Assembly: GCA_019116885.1 (NCBI GenBank)
Contig: DXAU01000051.1
Span: 1 to 55,109 of the forward strand
Length of the DNA stretch: 55,109 nt
From: Candidatus Mediterraneibacter pullistercoris
GTDB lineage: Bacteria; Bacillota; Clostridia; Lachnospirales; Lachnospiraceae
Direction of reading: 5' to 3'
Every line of letters begins with the position of its first letter. Within the stretch, counting starts at the first letter, position 1. The notes under the pieces were generated by a model. That model searched no databases and was not told the DNA's origin. It saw only the letters and a program-made list of their open reading frames with translations. The position numbers were made by a program, and so were the translations under genes. This document shows, piece after piece, positions 1 to 7,007 of this stretch.

Positions 1-80
1 CGACGAGGTAGATAGGGCAGAGGTGGAAGTGCAGTAATGTATGGAGCTGACTGCTACTAATAGGTCGAGGGCATAACCAA
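1..80 (+). rRNA. 23S ribosomal RNA, 3' end (partial)
   Basis: The first 80 bases match the conserved 3' terminus of bacterial 23S rRNA, including the run around the sarcin-ricin-distal helix (GGTCAGAGGTGGAAGTGC-like block near 16-34) and the closing ACTAATAGGTCGAGGGC near 55-72. The gene starts left of the window. The exact 3' end is estimated from the usual position shortly after the GGGCATAACC block. No 5S gene follows before the terminator. Confidence 0.93.
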
Positions 81-148
81 AGCGGGAATAGGCAGGATGA
101 ATTTTCTTTGTATGTAGTTTTGAAGGTATACAATCAGAATAGTAGAAG

Positions 149-180
149 CACCTGATCGAGTTTCTTTCAGGTGTTTTTTT
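149..180 (+). terminator. Rho-independent terminator of the rRNA operon
   Basis: CACCTGA at 149-155 pairs with TCAGGTG at 167-173 and is followed directly by a run of eight T. It sits about 70 bases after the 23S end, so it probably ends the rRNA operon. Confidence 0.85.
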
Positions 181-217
181 GTGTTATGATTTTATGAGAG
201 TCTGAGTAAAGTCCGTT

Positions 218-247
218 TTATAGTACATGTAATGTTGTACACTATAA
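218..247. promoter_or_regulatory. Dyad and possible promoter/operator upstream of a 36-residue ORF
   Basis: TTATAGTACA at 218-227 faces TGTAC (236-240) plus TATAA (243-247), a dyad interrupted by two bases on the right. The TATA-like right arm could be a -10 element and the dyad could be an operator. No clear -35 was found, so the assignment is tentative. Confidence 0.3.
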
Positions 248-283
248 CCAGTCAGGAACATATAAGGTTATGGAGGTGCAGAC

Positions 284-394
284 ATGAAAGGTTATACAAC
301 GGCGGAAGGATATATGGGATTTGTAGATGGGATTTACATGCTGTTTGCGAGTGAATCAGAATATAAAGAATATATAGAAGAGGAATGTGCATAG
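284..394 (+). CDS. Small conserved-looking protein, 36 residues
   Basis: An ATG at 284 is preceded by TGGAGGTGC at 270-278, a strong ribosome binding site, and opens a 36-codon frame ending at TAG 392-394. The product starts MKGYTTAEGYMGFVDG and ends in an acidic tail (EYKEYIEEEC), with no membrane segment. Short proteins of this pattern (a Gly/Tyr-rich start, then LFASESEYKEY) seem familiar from Lachnospiraceae genomes, but I cannot name a family or a function. The RBS and the even amino acid composition support real coding; the short length keeps confidence moderate. Confidence 0.55.
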   Translation: MKGYTTAEGYMGFVDGIYMLFASESEYKEYIEEECA

Positions 395-447
395 GGAGCT
401 GGTTTTAAAATATTTAGAAAAAAATCATATTTCTCCTGCTGTACGCG

Positions 448-456
448 TGGTATAAT
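448..456 (+). promoter_or_regulatory. Extended -10 promoter for the DUF5685 operon
   Basis: TGGTATAAT at 448-456 is a perfect extended -10 element. No good -35 lies 17 bases upstream, as expected for extended -10 promoters. Predicted transcription start is near 463, which puts the folded leader at 476-534 inside the transcript. Confidence 0.6.
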
Positions 457-475
457 ATCTGCACGGCGTCTAATA

Positions 476-534
476 CTGCAGGTTACGCTCCCTGAGCAGA
501 CAGGGCCTCTTTTCTGGTAAGAGACGTACCGCAG
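476..534 (+). ncRNA. Predicted three-way-junction leader RNA upstream of the DUF5685 gene
   Basis: By eye the leader folds into a compact three-way junction. P1 pairs CTGC (476-479), GGT (481-483) and ACG (485-487) with CGT (525-527), ACC (528-530) and GCAG (531-534), leaving A480 and T484 bulged. P2 pairs CCCTG 490-494 with CAGGG 501-505. P3 pairs CTCTT 507-511 with AAGAG 519-523. Junction strands are only 1-2 bases. It ends about 20 bases before the chosen start codon at 557. It matches no riboswitch class I can recognise. Function is unknown. Confidence 0.4.
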
Positions 535-556
535 AATGCATGAACGGGAGATCAGT

Positions 557-1393
557 ATGTTTGGCTATGTGACGATATGTGAACCGGAATTAAAAGTAAA
601 GGATTTTAAAAAGTATAAGGCATACTACTGCGGGCTCTGCCGGATGCTGAAAGAAGACTATGGCTTTTCAGGACAGATGACGCTTACTTACGACATGACA
701 TTTGCCATTATCTTTTTGTCCTCTCTATATGAAAGTACAGCGGCCATGGAGATGCATCGATGCAAAGTTCATCCTCTGAAGAAGCAGATGATGTTAAGAA
801 ATGAGATCACTTCATATGCCGCGGCAATGAACGTACTCCTTGCCTATCATCATATGGATGACGACTGGCGTGATGACAGAAAAGTAACAAGCTATATGTC
901 CAAGAGTATACTCCAAAGAAAAGCAAAGAAGATTATCAGACAGTATCCGAGACAGAGTGAAGCGATACGCACGTCGCTTCTGGAACTGGCAGCCTGTGAG
1001 AAAGAGGAGAGTACGGATATTGACCGGACAGCAGGATGTTTTGGCCGCCTTATGGAAGAACTCTTCCTATATAAAGAGGATGTGTGGGAAAAAGAACTGC
1101 GCAGGATGGGCTTCTTTCTCGGCAAATTTATCTATCTTATGGATGCATACGAGGATCTGCCGGATGACCTGAAAAAGGGAAGATATAATCCTCTGAAGAA
1201 ACTATACGGGGAACCGGGCTACGAAGAGAGGATCAAACAGATACTCTGCATGATGATCGCAGAGTGCGCGGCAGAATTTGAGCGTCTTCCTTGTCTTGCA
1301 GATATAGACATTTTGCGTAATATATTGTATGATGGAGTCTGGAATCGTTATAATAAGATACAGATGAAAAAAAGTGAGGAACAGAAATTATGA
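557..1393 (+). CDS. DUF5685 family protein
   Basis: A 278-residue protein of the DUF5685 family, recognised from the MFGYV start, the YYCGLCRML motif near residue 25 and the helical all-alpha character with a [18 protein letters not shown] segment near residue 205. The latter resembles the Asp-rich metal-binding helices of isoprenoid-synthase-like folds, but that is inference and no activity is known to me. The ATG at 557 is preferred over the in-frame ATG at 536 because GGGAG lies about 8 bases before it and family members begin MFGYV. It overlaps the next gene by 4 bases, so the two are translationally coupled. Expression is probably from the extended -10 at 448-456 through a structured leader. 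Confidence 0.8.
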   Translation: MFGYVTICEPELKVKDFKKYKAYYCGLCRMLKEDYGFSGQMTLTYDMTFAIIFLSSLYESTAAMEMHRCKVHPLKKQMMLRNEITSYAAAMNVLLAYHHMDDDWRDDRKVTSYMSKSILQRKAKKIIRQYPRQSEAIRTSLLELAACEKEESTDIDRTAGCFGRLMEELFLYKEDVWEKELRRMGFFLGKFIYLMDAYEDLPDDLKKGRYNPLKKLYGEPGYEERIKQILCMMIAECAAEFERLPCLADIDILRNILYDGVWNRYNKIQMKKSEEQKL

Positions 1394-2076
1394 ATAAAAA
1401 TCCCTATGATGTACTCGGGGTTTCCCAGAGCGCGTCGGATGATGAGATAAAAAAGGCGTATCGTGATCTTACCAGAAAATATCATCCGGACGCTAACGTG
1501 GACAATCCGCTGGCAGATCTGGCAGAGGAAAAGTTTAAAGAGGTGCAGGAAGCTTATGATACGATCATGCACGAACGCTCATCAGGAAGCTCTGAAAGTT
1601 ACTCTTATGGAAGCAGCTCATCGTCGGGAAGTTCAGGCGGCTATTCTTACGGTGGATCATCTTACGGAAGCTCAGGCAGCTATCAGAGCGCTCAGCAGGA
1701 TCCAAGGCTCCAGGCCGCTGTCAATTATATCAACAGCAGACGTTTCCGGGAAGCGCTCAATACATTGGATCAGGTGCCGGAACGTTCCGCGCTCTGGTAC
1801 TATTTGAGCGGCTGTGCCAATGCAGGGCTTGGCAATAATGTACTGGCCAGAGATCATGCGGCGCAGGCGGTCAACATGGAACCGAACAATCTGCAGTATA
1901 GGCAGCTTTTAAATCAGCTTGACTTTAGCAGCAGAAGATATCAGAACAGTCCGTATGGAAATGGCTATGGAACCGGCGGCTATTCATCCTGTGGAACCGG
2001 AAATATATGCTGTGATCTGTGTATTGCGGACCAGTTATGTGAATGTATGGGAGGAGATCTTTGCTCATGCATGTAA
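1390..2076 (+). CDS. J-domain (DnaJ-like) protein with Ser/Gly linker, TPR-like segment and Cys-rich tail
   Basis: The first 65 or so residues are a J domain ([20 protein letters not shown], then the diagnostic HPD in KYHPDAN) that would stimulate an Hsp70. It is followed by a low-complexity Ser/Gly/Tyr linker at about residues 67-105. A helical TPR-like segment (about 110-180) follows, with repeats of the form [16 protein letters not shown]. The last 30 residues carry eight cysteines, including a CC pair, and could bind metal. This is not full-length DnaJ: the canonical G/F-zinc-finger-CTD layout is absent. It overlaps the DUF5685 gene by 4 bases and the following membrane-protein gene by 10 bases, so the three probably act together. 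The client is unknown; a membrane-linked role is inferred from the neighbour. Confidence 0.85.
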   Translation: MNKNPYDVLGVSQSASDDEIKKAYRDLTRKYHPDANVDNPLADLAEEKFKEVQEAYDTIMHERSSGSSESYSYGSSSSSGSSGGYSYGGSSYGSSGSYQSAQQDPRLQAAVNYINSRRFREALNTLDQVPERSALWYYLSGCANAGLGNNVLARDHAAQAVNMEPNNLQYRQLLNQLDFSSRRYQNSPYGNGYGTGGYSSCGTGNICCDLCIADQLCECMGGDLCSCM

Positions 2077-2597
2077 AGGCAAAGACAGTAGCGCTCGGGG
2101 GATTATTGCTGGCGCTGACTGTGGTGTTCATGGTTCTAGGCAGCATTATTGAGACAAGTACGTTGTTTCTGCTTGCGGCAGCATCGTTCTTCGTTGGAAT
2201 AGTTGTTCGTGAGTTTGGCCTTAAGATGGGCGGCGGTTTTTATCTGGCAGCGGTGCTGCTCGGGTTTATCACAGCGCCCAATAAATTTTATGTACTTACT
2301 TTTGCGGCTATGGGATTCTATATCTGGGGAATAGAGGCTGTCTGGCGGTGGCTGGAGAAGCGCCATGAAATGAGACAGCGTCATAAAGTTTTCTGGATCT
2401 CAAAATTTGTCATCTTTAATATTGTTTATCTCCCGATCGTGTTTTTGTTTCGTGATATGCTTTTTTCTCAGTCTATCTCCAATGGAGTCATGGCTGTTGT
2501 AATTGCAGGAGGTCAGATCGGCCTGTTTATCTATGACAGGGCCTATGATTATATGCAGGCGCATATTTGGGGGAAAATACGGGGCAAAGTACTGTAA
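2067..2597 (+). CDS. Predicted polytopic membrane protein
   Basis: A 176-residue hydrophobic protein with about five predicted membrane segments and a charged loop ([13 protein letters not shown], near residues 95-107). I do not recognise the family; ECF S-component-like or DUF2232-like folds are possible but unproven. The ATG at 2067 is chosen over the upstream in-frame start at 2043 because GGGAGGAG lies about 10 bases before it, inside the end of the J-domain gene. The overlap suggests translational coupling with the two preceding genes. Confidence 0.7.
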   Translation: MHVKAKTVALGGLLLALTVVFMVLGSIIETSTLFLLAAASFFVGIVVREFGLKMGGGFYLAAVLLGFITAPNKFYVLTFAAMGFYIWGIEAVWRWLEKRHEMRQRHKVFWISKFVIFNIVYLPIVFLFRDMLFSQSISNGVMAVVIAGGQIGLFIYDRAYDYMQAHIWGKIRGKVL

Positions 2598-2602
2598 TTA
2601 AT

Positions 2603-2638
2603 GAACCCGGAAGACTTACTGGACAGTCTTCCGGGTTC
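2603..2638. terminator. 14-bp inverted repeat ending the DUF5685 operon
   Basis: GAACCCGGAAGACT (2603-2616) pairs perfectly with AGTCTTCCGGGTTC (2625-2638) around an 8-base loop, just after the stop at 2597. There is no T run after the stem, so it may be a weak terminator or an mRNA 3'-end stabiliser. Confidence 0.55.
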
Positions 2639-2689
2639 AGATATCTGTAAGAAGTCAGATGATACAGACTGTTATATATTTCCTGTATA

Positions 2690-2698
2690 TGGTATAAT
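2690..2698 (+). promoter_or_regulatory. Extended -10 promoter for the Trp-rich repeat protein
   Basis: TGGTATAAT at 2690-2698, identical to the extended -10 at 448-456, lies about 40 bases before the ATG at 2740. No convincing -35 is present. Confidence 0.55.
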
Positions 2699-2739
2699 CG
2701 ACATAGTGACAGATTACAGATATACAGGAGGGAAAACTT

Positions 2740-4098
2740 ATGAAAAAATGCAGAAACATTTGTGCCATTATCGGGGCATTAATGCTCGGAATGTGTATTG
2801 CTCCGGTGCATACTTTTGCAGCTGGTCCAGAAGGCTCACAGATCTCCACTGAAACGGATACGAGAGGATGGAACGGGTTTCATCAGAGCCCTGGCAGTGA
2901 AGAGTGGTACTATTATACGGACGGACGCCCTGACACCAGTCTTACCGATGTCATAAAAGGTAAGGTGGATGGAGAAAACGGCTGGTGGCATGTTGTAAGA
3001 GGGAAAGTTATTTTTGACAATACGGTGGCCAAAAATTCCAACGGCTGGTGGTATATTGAAGACGGTAAAGTCAATTTCAAATACAACGGATTTGGGGAGA
3101 ACAAAAACGGCTGGTGGTACTGCAAAGGCGGTAAGGTTCAGTTTGGTACAAACAGCGTGATTAAAGGAAAAGTCAACGGCCAGAATGGCTGGTGGCATGT
3201 TGTGAAAGGCGAAGTCTCTTTTGATAATACGGTAGCCAAAAACTCCAAAGGCTGGTGGCATGTCCAGAACGGCAAAGTTAATTTCAATTCCAATACGGTA
3301 GCCAAAAATTCTAAGGGCTGGTGGTATATTAGGAACGGCAAGGTGAACTTCAAATACAACGGATTTGGGGAGAACAAAAACGGCTGGTGGTACTGCAAAG
3401 GCGGTAAGGTTCAGTTTGGTACAAACAGCGTGATTAAAGGAAAAGTCAACGGCCAGAACGGCTGGTGGCACGTTGTAAGAGGGAAGGTTACTTTCGATAA
3501 TACAGTGGCCAAAAACTCCAAAGGCTGGTGGCATATCCAGAAAGGCAAAGTCAATTTCAATTCCAATACGGTAGCCAAAAATTCCAACGGCTGGTGGTAC
3601 ATTAAGAATGGGAAAGTGGACTTCTCCTATACTGGACTGGCATCCAATCAAAACGGAGTATGGTACATCAGAAACGGAAAAGTTGATTTTAATGCTTCCA
3701 GAAAAGTAAAACATACCCATAAATGGAGAGCTCATAAAGCCACGAAACAGGTTTGGGTGCCGAATATTGTAACAGTGGATGACTATGAAGTACAGACGAT
3801 TCCCGGAGCGCGTTTTTATACTCAAAACGGCGACGGAAGTTATACAGCCAACGGGCCTACTTATTGGATTGAAAATGGTTTTACCTGGGATGATCTGAAG
3901 GAGATTATAGAACATGCGATGAAAAATGCGGATTCCAATGGCTTATATAACGGCGTTTATTATGGAAATTATCAAAATGTCACAAAAACTAAAAGAGTAA
4001 AGACCGGATCTCATAAAGAAGATCGAGGACACTATGAAAAGCAGAGTTATACCGATTATTATAAGTGTTCTTCCTGCGGTGCAAGAAAGTCTGCATAA
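2740..4098 (+). CDS. Secreted protein with GWW-type tandem repeats
   Basis: A 452-residue exported protein. Residues 1-28 form a signal peptide (KK start, hydrophobic core, TFAA cleavage region). Residues about 45-325 consist of roughly 12 short repeats built on NGWWYIKNGKVDF or NGWWHVVRGKV, reminiscent of clostridial choline/cell-wall-binding type repeats but with WW instead of the usual W/Y spacing. A C-terminal region (about 330-452) holds His-Thr-His-Lys, a WDDLKEIIEHAMKN helix and a CSSCG knuckle that may bind zinc. There is no sortase motif, so attachment is probably non-covalent through the repeats. RBS CAGGAGGG lies just upstream of the ATG. A 273-base unit is duplicated inside the gene. 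Function is unknown; surface binding is inferred. Confidence 0.75.
   Translation: MKKCRNICAIIGALMLGMCIAPVHTFAAGPEGSQISTETDTRGWNGFHQSPGSEEWYYYTDGRPDTSLTDVIKGKVDGENGWWHVVRGKVIFDNTVAKNSNGWWYIEDGKVNFKYNGFGENKNGWWYCKGGKVQFGTNSVIKGKVNGQNGWWHVVKGEVSFDNTVAKNSKGWWHVQNGKVNFNSNTVAKNSKGWWYIRNGKVNFKYNGFGENKNGWWYCKGGKVQFGTNSVIKGKVNGQNGWWHVVRGKVTFDNTVAKNSKGWWHIQKGKVNFNSNTVAKNSNGWWYIKNGKVDFSYTGLASNQNGVWYIRNGKVDFNASRKVKHTHKWRAHKATKQVWVPNIVTVDDYEVQTIPGARFYTQNGDGSYTANGPTYWIENGFTWDDLKEIIEHAMKNADSNGLYNGVYYGNYQNVTKTKRVKTGSHKEDRGHYEKQSYTDYYKCSSCGARKSA
3076..3472 (+). repeat. Internal direct repeat (273-base period) in the GWW-repeat gene
   Basis: About 120 bases from 3076 recur almost identically from 3349, an offset of 273 bases or 91 codons. 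The two copies differ by only a few bases over TTTGGGGAGAACAAAAACGG and the region coding for CKGGKVQFGTNSVIKGKVNG. This indicates a recent in-frame duplication. Confidence 0.8.
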
Positions 4099-4375
4099 GT
4101 AGAGTTGAACAGGCAGCCTCTTTGTTTTGTAAACATTTTCCCCGGTGTTTAATCAGGGCAAAAAGGAAGAGCCGCATTTCTGCGGCTCAAAGGGGGAAAA
4201 AGTTTATGAAAAAGTGTTCTTTTTAAGAACAATTATAGTATATAAGCAAGTTGTGTAAAAAGTGTGTTCAACTTTTGAATGGATTATGAACAAAAGCATA
4301 AATAATTGTGAAAGCTGTTTTTATCTTATTTTTGGTGTGATTTCAAAAGAAGAATTCTGCTTTATTAAAAAAATC
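4099..4375. other. AT-rich intergenic region with a hairpin/G-run/mini-ORF element
   Basis: At 4169-4188 a perfect stem (GAGCCGCA / TGCGGCTC, loop TTTC) is followed by AAAGGGGGAAAAAG and an ATG at 4206 that opens only a six-codon frame (MKKCSF). That frame overlaps a second small hairpin (GTTCTT / AAGAAC). The first hairpin may terminate the GWW-repeat gene. From about 4240 to 4375 the DNA is very AT-rich with no ORF. Confidence 0.5.
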
Positions 4376-4404
4376 TTGAAATCGTGCTTATAAAGAGTTA
4401 TATT
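4376..4404 (+). promoter_or_regulatory. Sigma-A promoter for the FMN riboswitch and ribU
   Basis: TTGAAA at 4376-4381 and TATATT at 4399-4404 are separated by 17 bases, about 23 bases before the riboswitch starts. An 8-base inverted repeat (GATTTCAA / TTGAAATC) overlaps the -35. Confidence 0.7.
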
Positions 4405-4426
4405 AATATACGTAAAAGGAATAAAA

Positions 4427-4556
4427 TCTTCGGGGTCGGGTGCAATTCCCAACCGGCGGTATAGTCCGCGAACTGCTTTAACGGCAGCCGAACCGGTGAC
4501 TTTCCCATTGAAGGAAAGAATTCCGGTACCGACAGTATAGTCTGGATGAGAGAAGA
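4427..4556 (+). ncRNA. FMN riboswitch (RFN element)
   Basis: The conserved RFN core is visible: TCTTCGGGGTCGGGTG at the 5' end, CCAACCGGCGGTA with AGTCCGCGA, then GAACCGGTGACTTTCCC, the ACCGACAGTATAGTCTGGATG block and the closing GAGAGAAGA. It senses flavin mononucleotide. The terminator at 4612-4652 follows, so FMN binding most likely stops transcription before ribU. Confidence 0.96.
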
Positions 4557-4611
4557 GATTAACAGCCGTCTGTATGGATGCGTCAGGCGGCGGTCCGTTA
4601 GATATGGAATC

Positions 4612-4652
4612 AACCCCTGGAAGATAACTTCCAGGGGTTTTGTGATTGTTTT
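4612..4652 (+). terminator. Riboswitch-controlled terminator
   Basis: AACCCCTGGAAG (4612-4623) pairs perfectly with CTTCCAGGGGTT (4628-4639) over loop ATAA, and is followed by TTTGTGATTGTTTTCT. It is the expression platform of the FMN riboswitch. Confidence 0.9.
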
Positions 4653-4748
4653 CTAGTGGTTCCGGATCAGCGGTCAGGTTTTCCGTGAAGATTGCCTTTT
4701 TCAATAAAATGTGCCGCTTTTAGGTGGTAGAAAAGGGAGAGAAGAAAG

Positions 4749-5393
4749 ATGAGTACAGAAATCAAAACTACGGTGAAGCCACAGGAAGATGCCGGGAGGA
4801 AGTTTGGAGTCAGGGCGCTTGCGAATATTGGTATGCTTGCAGCGCTTTCCGTTATCCTGATGCTTTTTGAAATTCCGCTTCCGTTTGCTCCGTCGTTCTA
4901 CGAGATCGACTTCAGTGAAGTGCCTGTTATGGTTGGGTGCTTTGCCATGGGACCATTTGCAGGCGCACTTATAGAGTTTGTAAAGATTCTGCTTAACTTT
5001 GTGTTTACAGGGACGGATACTGCAGGGGTAGGAGAACTGGCGAACTTTATCATTGGATGCTCGCTCTGCGTTCCGGCTGGTCTGATCTACAGGAGGAGAA
5101 GAACAAGGATGACAGCTCTTGCAGGCATGGCGGTCGGAACTGTGACTATGACTGTTGTGGGATGTGCGGTCAACGCTTTTATACTCCTGCCTGCTTATGC
5201 AACAGCGTTCGGGATGCCGATGGATGCCCTGGTGGAGATGGGAGCAGCGGTAAATCCGAATATCACGAACCTGACAACATTTGTGGTCTTTGCGGTTGGT
5301 CCGTTCAATATCCTGAAAGGAGTTCTTGTATCCACTATCGTATTTCTCATCTATAAGAAGATCAGTCCGGTTTTCAGGATGCGTCTGTCATAA
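4749..5393 (+). CDS. ribU: Riboflavin ECF transporter S component RibU
   Basis: A 214-residue integral membrane substrate-binding subunit that captures riboflavin for import with the shared ECF module (EcfA, EcfA', EcfT, encoded elsewhere). The family is seen from the FGVRALANIGMLAALSV segment near residue 18, the EIDFSEVPVMVGCFAMGP region near 55 and the GELANFIIG motif near 97, with about six membrane segments. RBS GGGAGAGAAG lies just upstream of the ATG. The FMN riboswitch and its terminator directly upstream confirm the substrate and the mode of control: high FMN should reduce expression. Confidence 0.93.
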   Translation: MSTEIKTTVKPQEDAGRKFGVRALANIGMLAALSVILMLFEIPLPFAPSFYEIDFSEVPVMVGCFAMGPFAGALIEFVKILLNFVFTGTDTAGVGELANFIIGCSLCVPAGLIYRRRRTRMTALAGMAVGTVTMTVVGCAVNAFILLPAYATAFGMPMDALVEMGAAVNPNITNLTTFVVFAVGPFNILKGVLVSTIVFLIYKKISPVFRMRLS

Positions 5394-5489
5394 ATCATCA
5401 GTTTTGTCAGCGTGGGCAGCGGCTTCTATGGGTACTTAGAAAGTATATTAGCGTTTTTACAGGGGAAAACAGCGGCAGAAACAAAAAAG

Positions 5490-5518
5490 TTGACAAATTG
5501 AAAAGTTTATATTACAAT
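5490..5518 (+). promoter_or_regulatory. Near-consensus sigma-A promoter for the cell-wall hydrolase
   Basis: TTGACA at 5490-5495 and TACAAT at 5513-5518 with exactly 17 bases between. It gives a 5' UTR of about 100 bases that is AT-rich. Confidence 0.85.
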
Positions 5519-5623
5519 ACCGTCTGTAACAAAATTGTAATATCTGTAATAAAAACGAAAATAATAACATATATATTTAAAAGATATTCGTAAAGATATT
5601 GCAATAAGTTAGAGGAGGAGTAT

Positions 5624-6406
5624 ATGAAATATAATCAGAACAGGCGGATGTTCCGCGCGTTTTATGCCGCTGCAGCAAGTATGACTTTGTTAACAGGATT
5701 TACGAGCCTGGCAGCAGAAAGTGATATTCCGGAGACCCTGATGTCTGTTGGTATACACAGCGAAGCAGGCGTTCAGGCGGACACATTGCAGAGTGGTTCG
5801 GAAACTGTGGAGGTTTTCTCAGATAAAGCAGCATGGCAGCCATCCTGGGGTTTTGCTGAAATCATAGGCGAGGTACACGCTGATACAGTAAAAGAGACAA
5901 AATCGGCGGCAGAAGACGCAAAAAAAGCCTATCTTAAAAAACTGGAAGAAGAAAGAAAAGCGGCAGAGGAAGCAAAGAAACGGGCAGAAGAAAAAGCAGC
6001 GGCGGAAGCGGCGAAAGCACAGGCACAGATGGAACAGGCGTCTTCAGGGCAGAGTTCCTCTGCGGTAAACGCTTCAGCCTCTGAGCAGGAGCTTCTTGCA
6101 GCGCTCATCTACTGCGAGGCTGGCAATCAGCCCTATGAGGGACAGGTTGCAGTCGGCGCTGTCGTGATGAACCGTGTAAGGAGCGGTTCCTTTCCAGATA
6201 CGATCACGGATGTGATCTACCAGTCAGGACAGTTTACTCCGGCAATGACCGGATGGCTGGACTCAGTTCTGGCAAGCGGCGGATATACAGATTCGGCCAG
6301 GCAGGCTGCAGCCGATGCGCTGGCGGGGAGCAACCCGATTGGAGACTGCCTTTACTTTAGCGCAGGCGGCAGCGGCTATCAGCTTGGAGATCATTTCTTC
6401 AGGTAA
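5624..6406 (+). CDS. Secreted SleB-type cell wall hydrolase
   Basis: A 260-residue exported protein. It has a signal peptide (about residues 1-30, ending near SLAAES), an Ala/Glu/Lys-rich coiled-coil linker (about 100-150) and a C-terminal Hydrolase_2 (SleB/CwlJ) domain from about 160. The domain shows ELLAALIYCEAGNQPYEGQV, with the catalytic Glu in the CEAGNQ motif, and VGAVVMNRVRSGSFPDTI. Members cleave peptidoglycan; many act in spore germination, others in vegetative wall remodelling. Without other spore genes nearby the role here is open. The gene has its own strong promoter and RBS GAGGAGG. Confidence 0.88.
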   Translation: MKYNQNRRMFRAFYAAAASMTLLTGFTSLAAESDIPETLMSVGIHSEAGVQADTLQSGSETVEVFSDKAAWQPSWGFAEIIGEVHADTVKETKSAAEDAKKAYLKKLEEERKAAEEAKKRAEEKAAAEAAKAQAQMEQASSGQSSSAVNASASEQELLAALIYCEAGNQPYEGQVAVGAVVMNRVRSGSFPDTITDVIYQSGQFTPAMTGWLDSVLASGGYTDSARQAAADALAGSNPIGDCLYFSAGGSGYQLGDHFFR

Positions 6407-6451
6407 GGTGATAATATAGAAATCCCTTTGATATCGGAGGAGAGACATAAG

Positions 6452-6943
6452 ATGAAGATTCTGATAAGAGAATATAAGGAAGATGATTTGAAAGAAGCGG
6501 CTGCAATATGGAATCAGGTTGTAGAGGACGGGAAAGCGTTTCCCCAGACAGAACTGCTGACGGAAGAAAACGGAGCTGAGTTTTTCCGGGAACAGTCCTT
6601 TACCGGCGTGGCAATTGACAAAGACACTGGCAGGACTTTGGGACTGTACATCCTGCATCCAAACAATGTGGGCCGCTGCGGTCACATCTGCAATGCCAGC
6701 TATGCCGTCAGAAAAGATGTGCGGGGACAGCATATCGGAGAAAAACTGGTGAAACACTCTATGAAGAAAGGGAAAGATCTGGGGTTTGGCATCCTGCAGT
6801 TTAACGCGGTGGTCGCCAGCAATACCCATGCGCTTCACCTGTATGAGAGGCTGGGATTTGTCCGGCTTGGGAAGATTCCAGGGGGATTCCTCATGAAAGA
6901 CGGGAGCTATGAAGACATTATTCCACATTATTATGCGCTGTGA
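6452..6943 (+). CDS. GNAT family N-acetyltransferase
   Basis: A 163-residue acetyl-CoA-dependent acetyltransferase. The fold is seen from the start ILIREYKEDDLKEAAAIWNQV, the acetyl-CoA loop RKDVRGQHIGEKLV near residue 90 and the C-terminal ALHLYERLGFVRLG motif near 130. The layout is like the phosphinothricin/L-amino acid acetyltransferase branch, but the substrate cannot be read from sequence. The ATG at 6452 is chosen because GGAGGAGAG lies 7-15 bases before it. It follows the hydrolase gene by 45 bases and may be co-transcribed with it. Confidence 0.85.
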   Translation: MKILIREYKEDDLKEAAAIWNQVVEDGKAFPQTELLTEENGAEFFREQSFTGVAIDKDTGRTLGLYILHPNNVGRCGHICNASYAVRKDVRGQHIGEKLVKHSMKKGKDLGFGILQFNAVVASNTHALHLYERLGFVRLGKIPGGFLMKDGSYEDIIPHYYAL

Positions 6944-6949
6944 ACCATT

Positions 6950-7007
6950 ATTTGCCGGGAGAGCTTTGGACGGAGAACCGACTAAAGTTTTCCCGGCAAA
7001 TCTATTT
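6950..7007. terminator. Bidirectional terminator between convergent genes
   Basis: ATTTGCCGGGA (6950-6960) pairs perfectly with TCCCGGCAAAT (6991-7001) over a 30-base loop, followed by CTATTTTTAC. It lies between the acetyltransferase (+) and topB (-) and could serve both. Confidence 0.6.

Noticed and set aside
2601-2852. 83-codon plus-strand frame after the DUF5685 operon
   Set aside because: Its start lies in the 14-bp inverted repeat and it overlaps the signal peptide of the GWW gene in another frame.
2740-3700. Regular repeats as a possible CRISPR array
   Set aside because: The repeats are in-frame protein-coding units with a 3-base codon pattern and variable period; there are no unique spacers of constant length.
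2836-3915. 359-codon open frame on the minus strand opposite the GWW-repeat gene
   Set aside because: It mirrors the repeats of the real gene, has no RBS and encodes a repetitive PPAVxxF pattern. It is a shadow created by the repeated codons.
4321-4704. 127-codon minus-strand frame across the FMN riboswitch
   Set aside because: It runs antisense through the aptamer and terminator, which fully explain the sequence.
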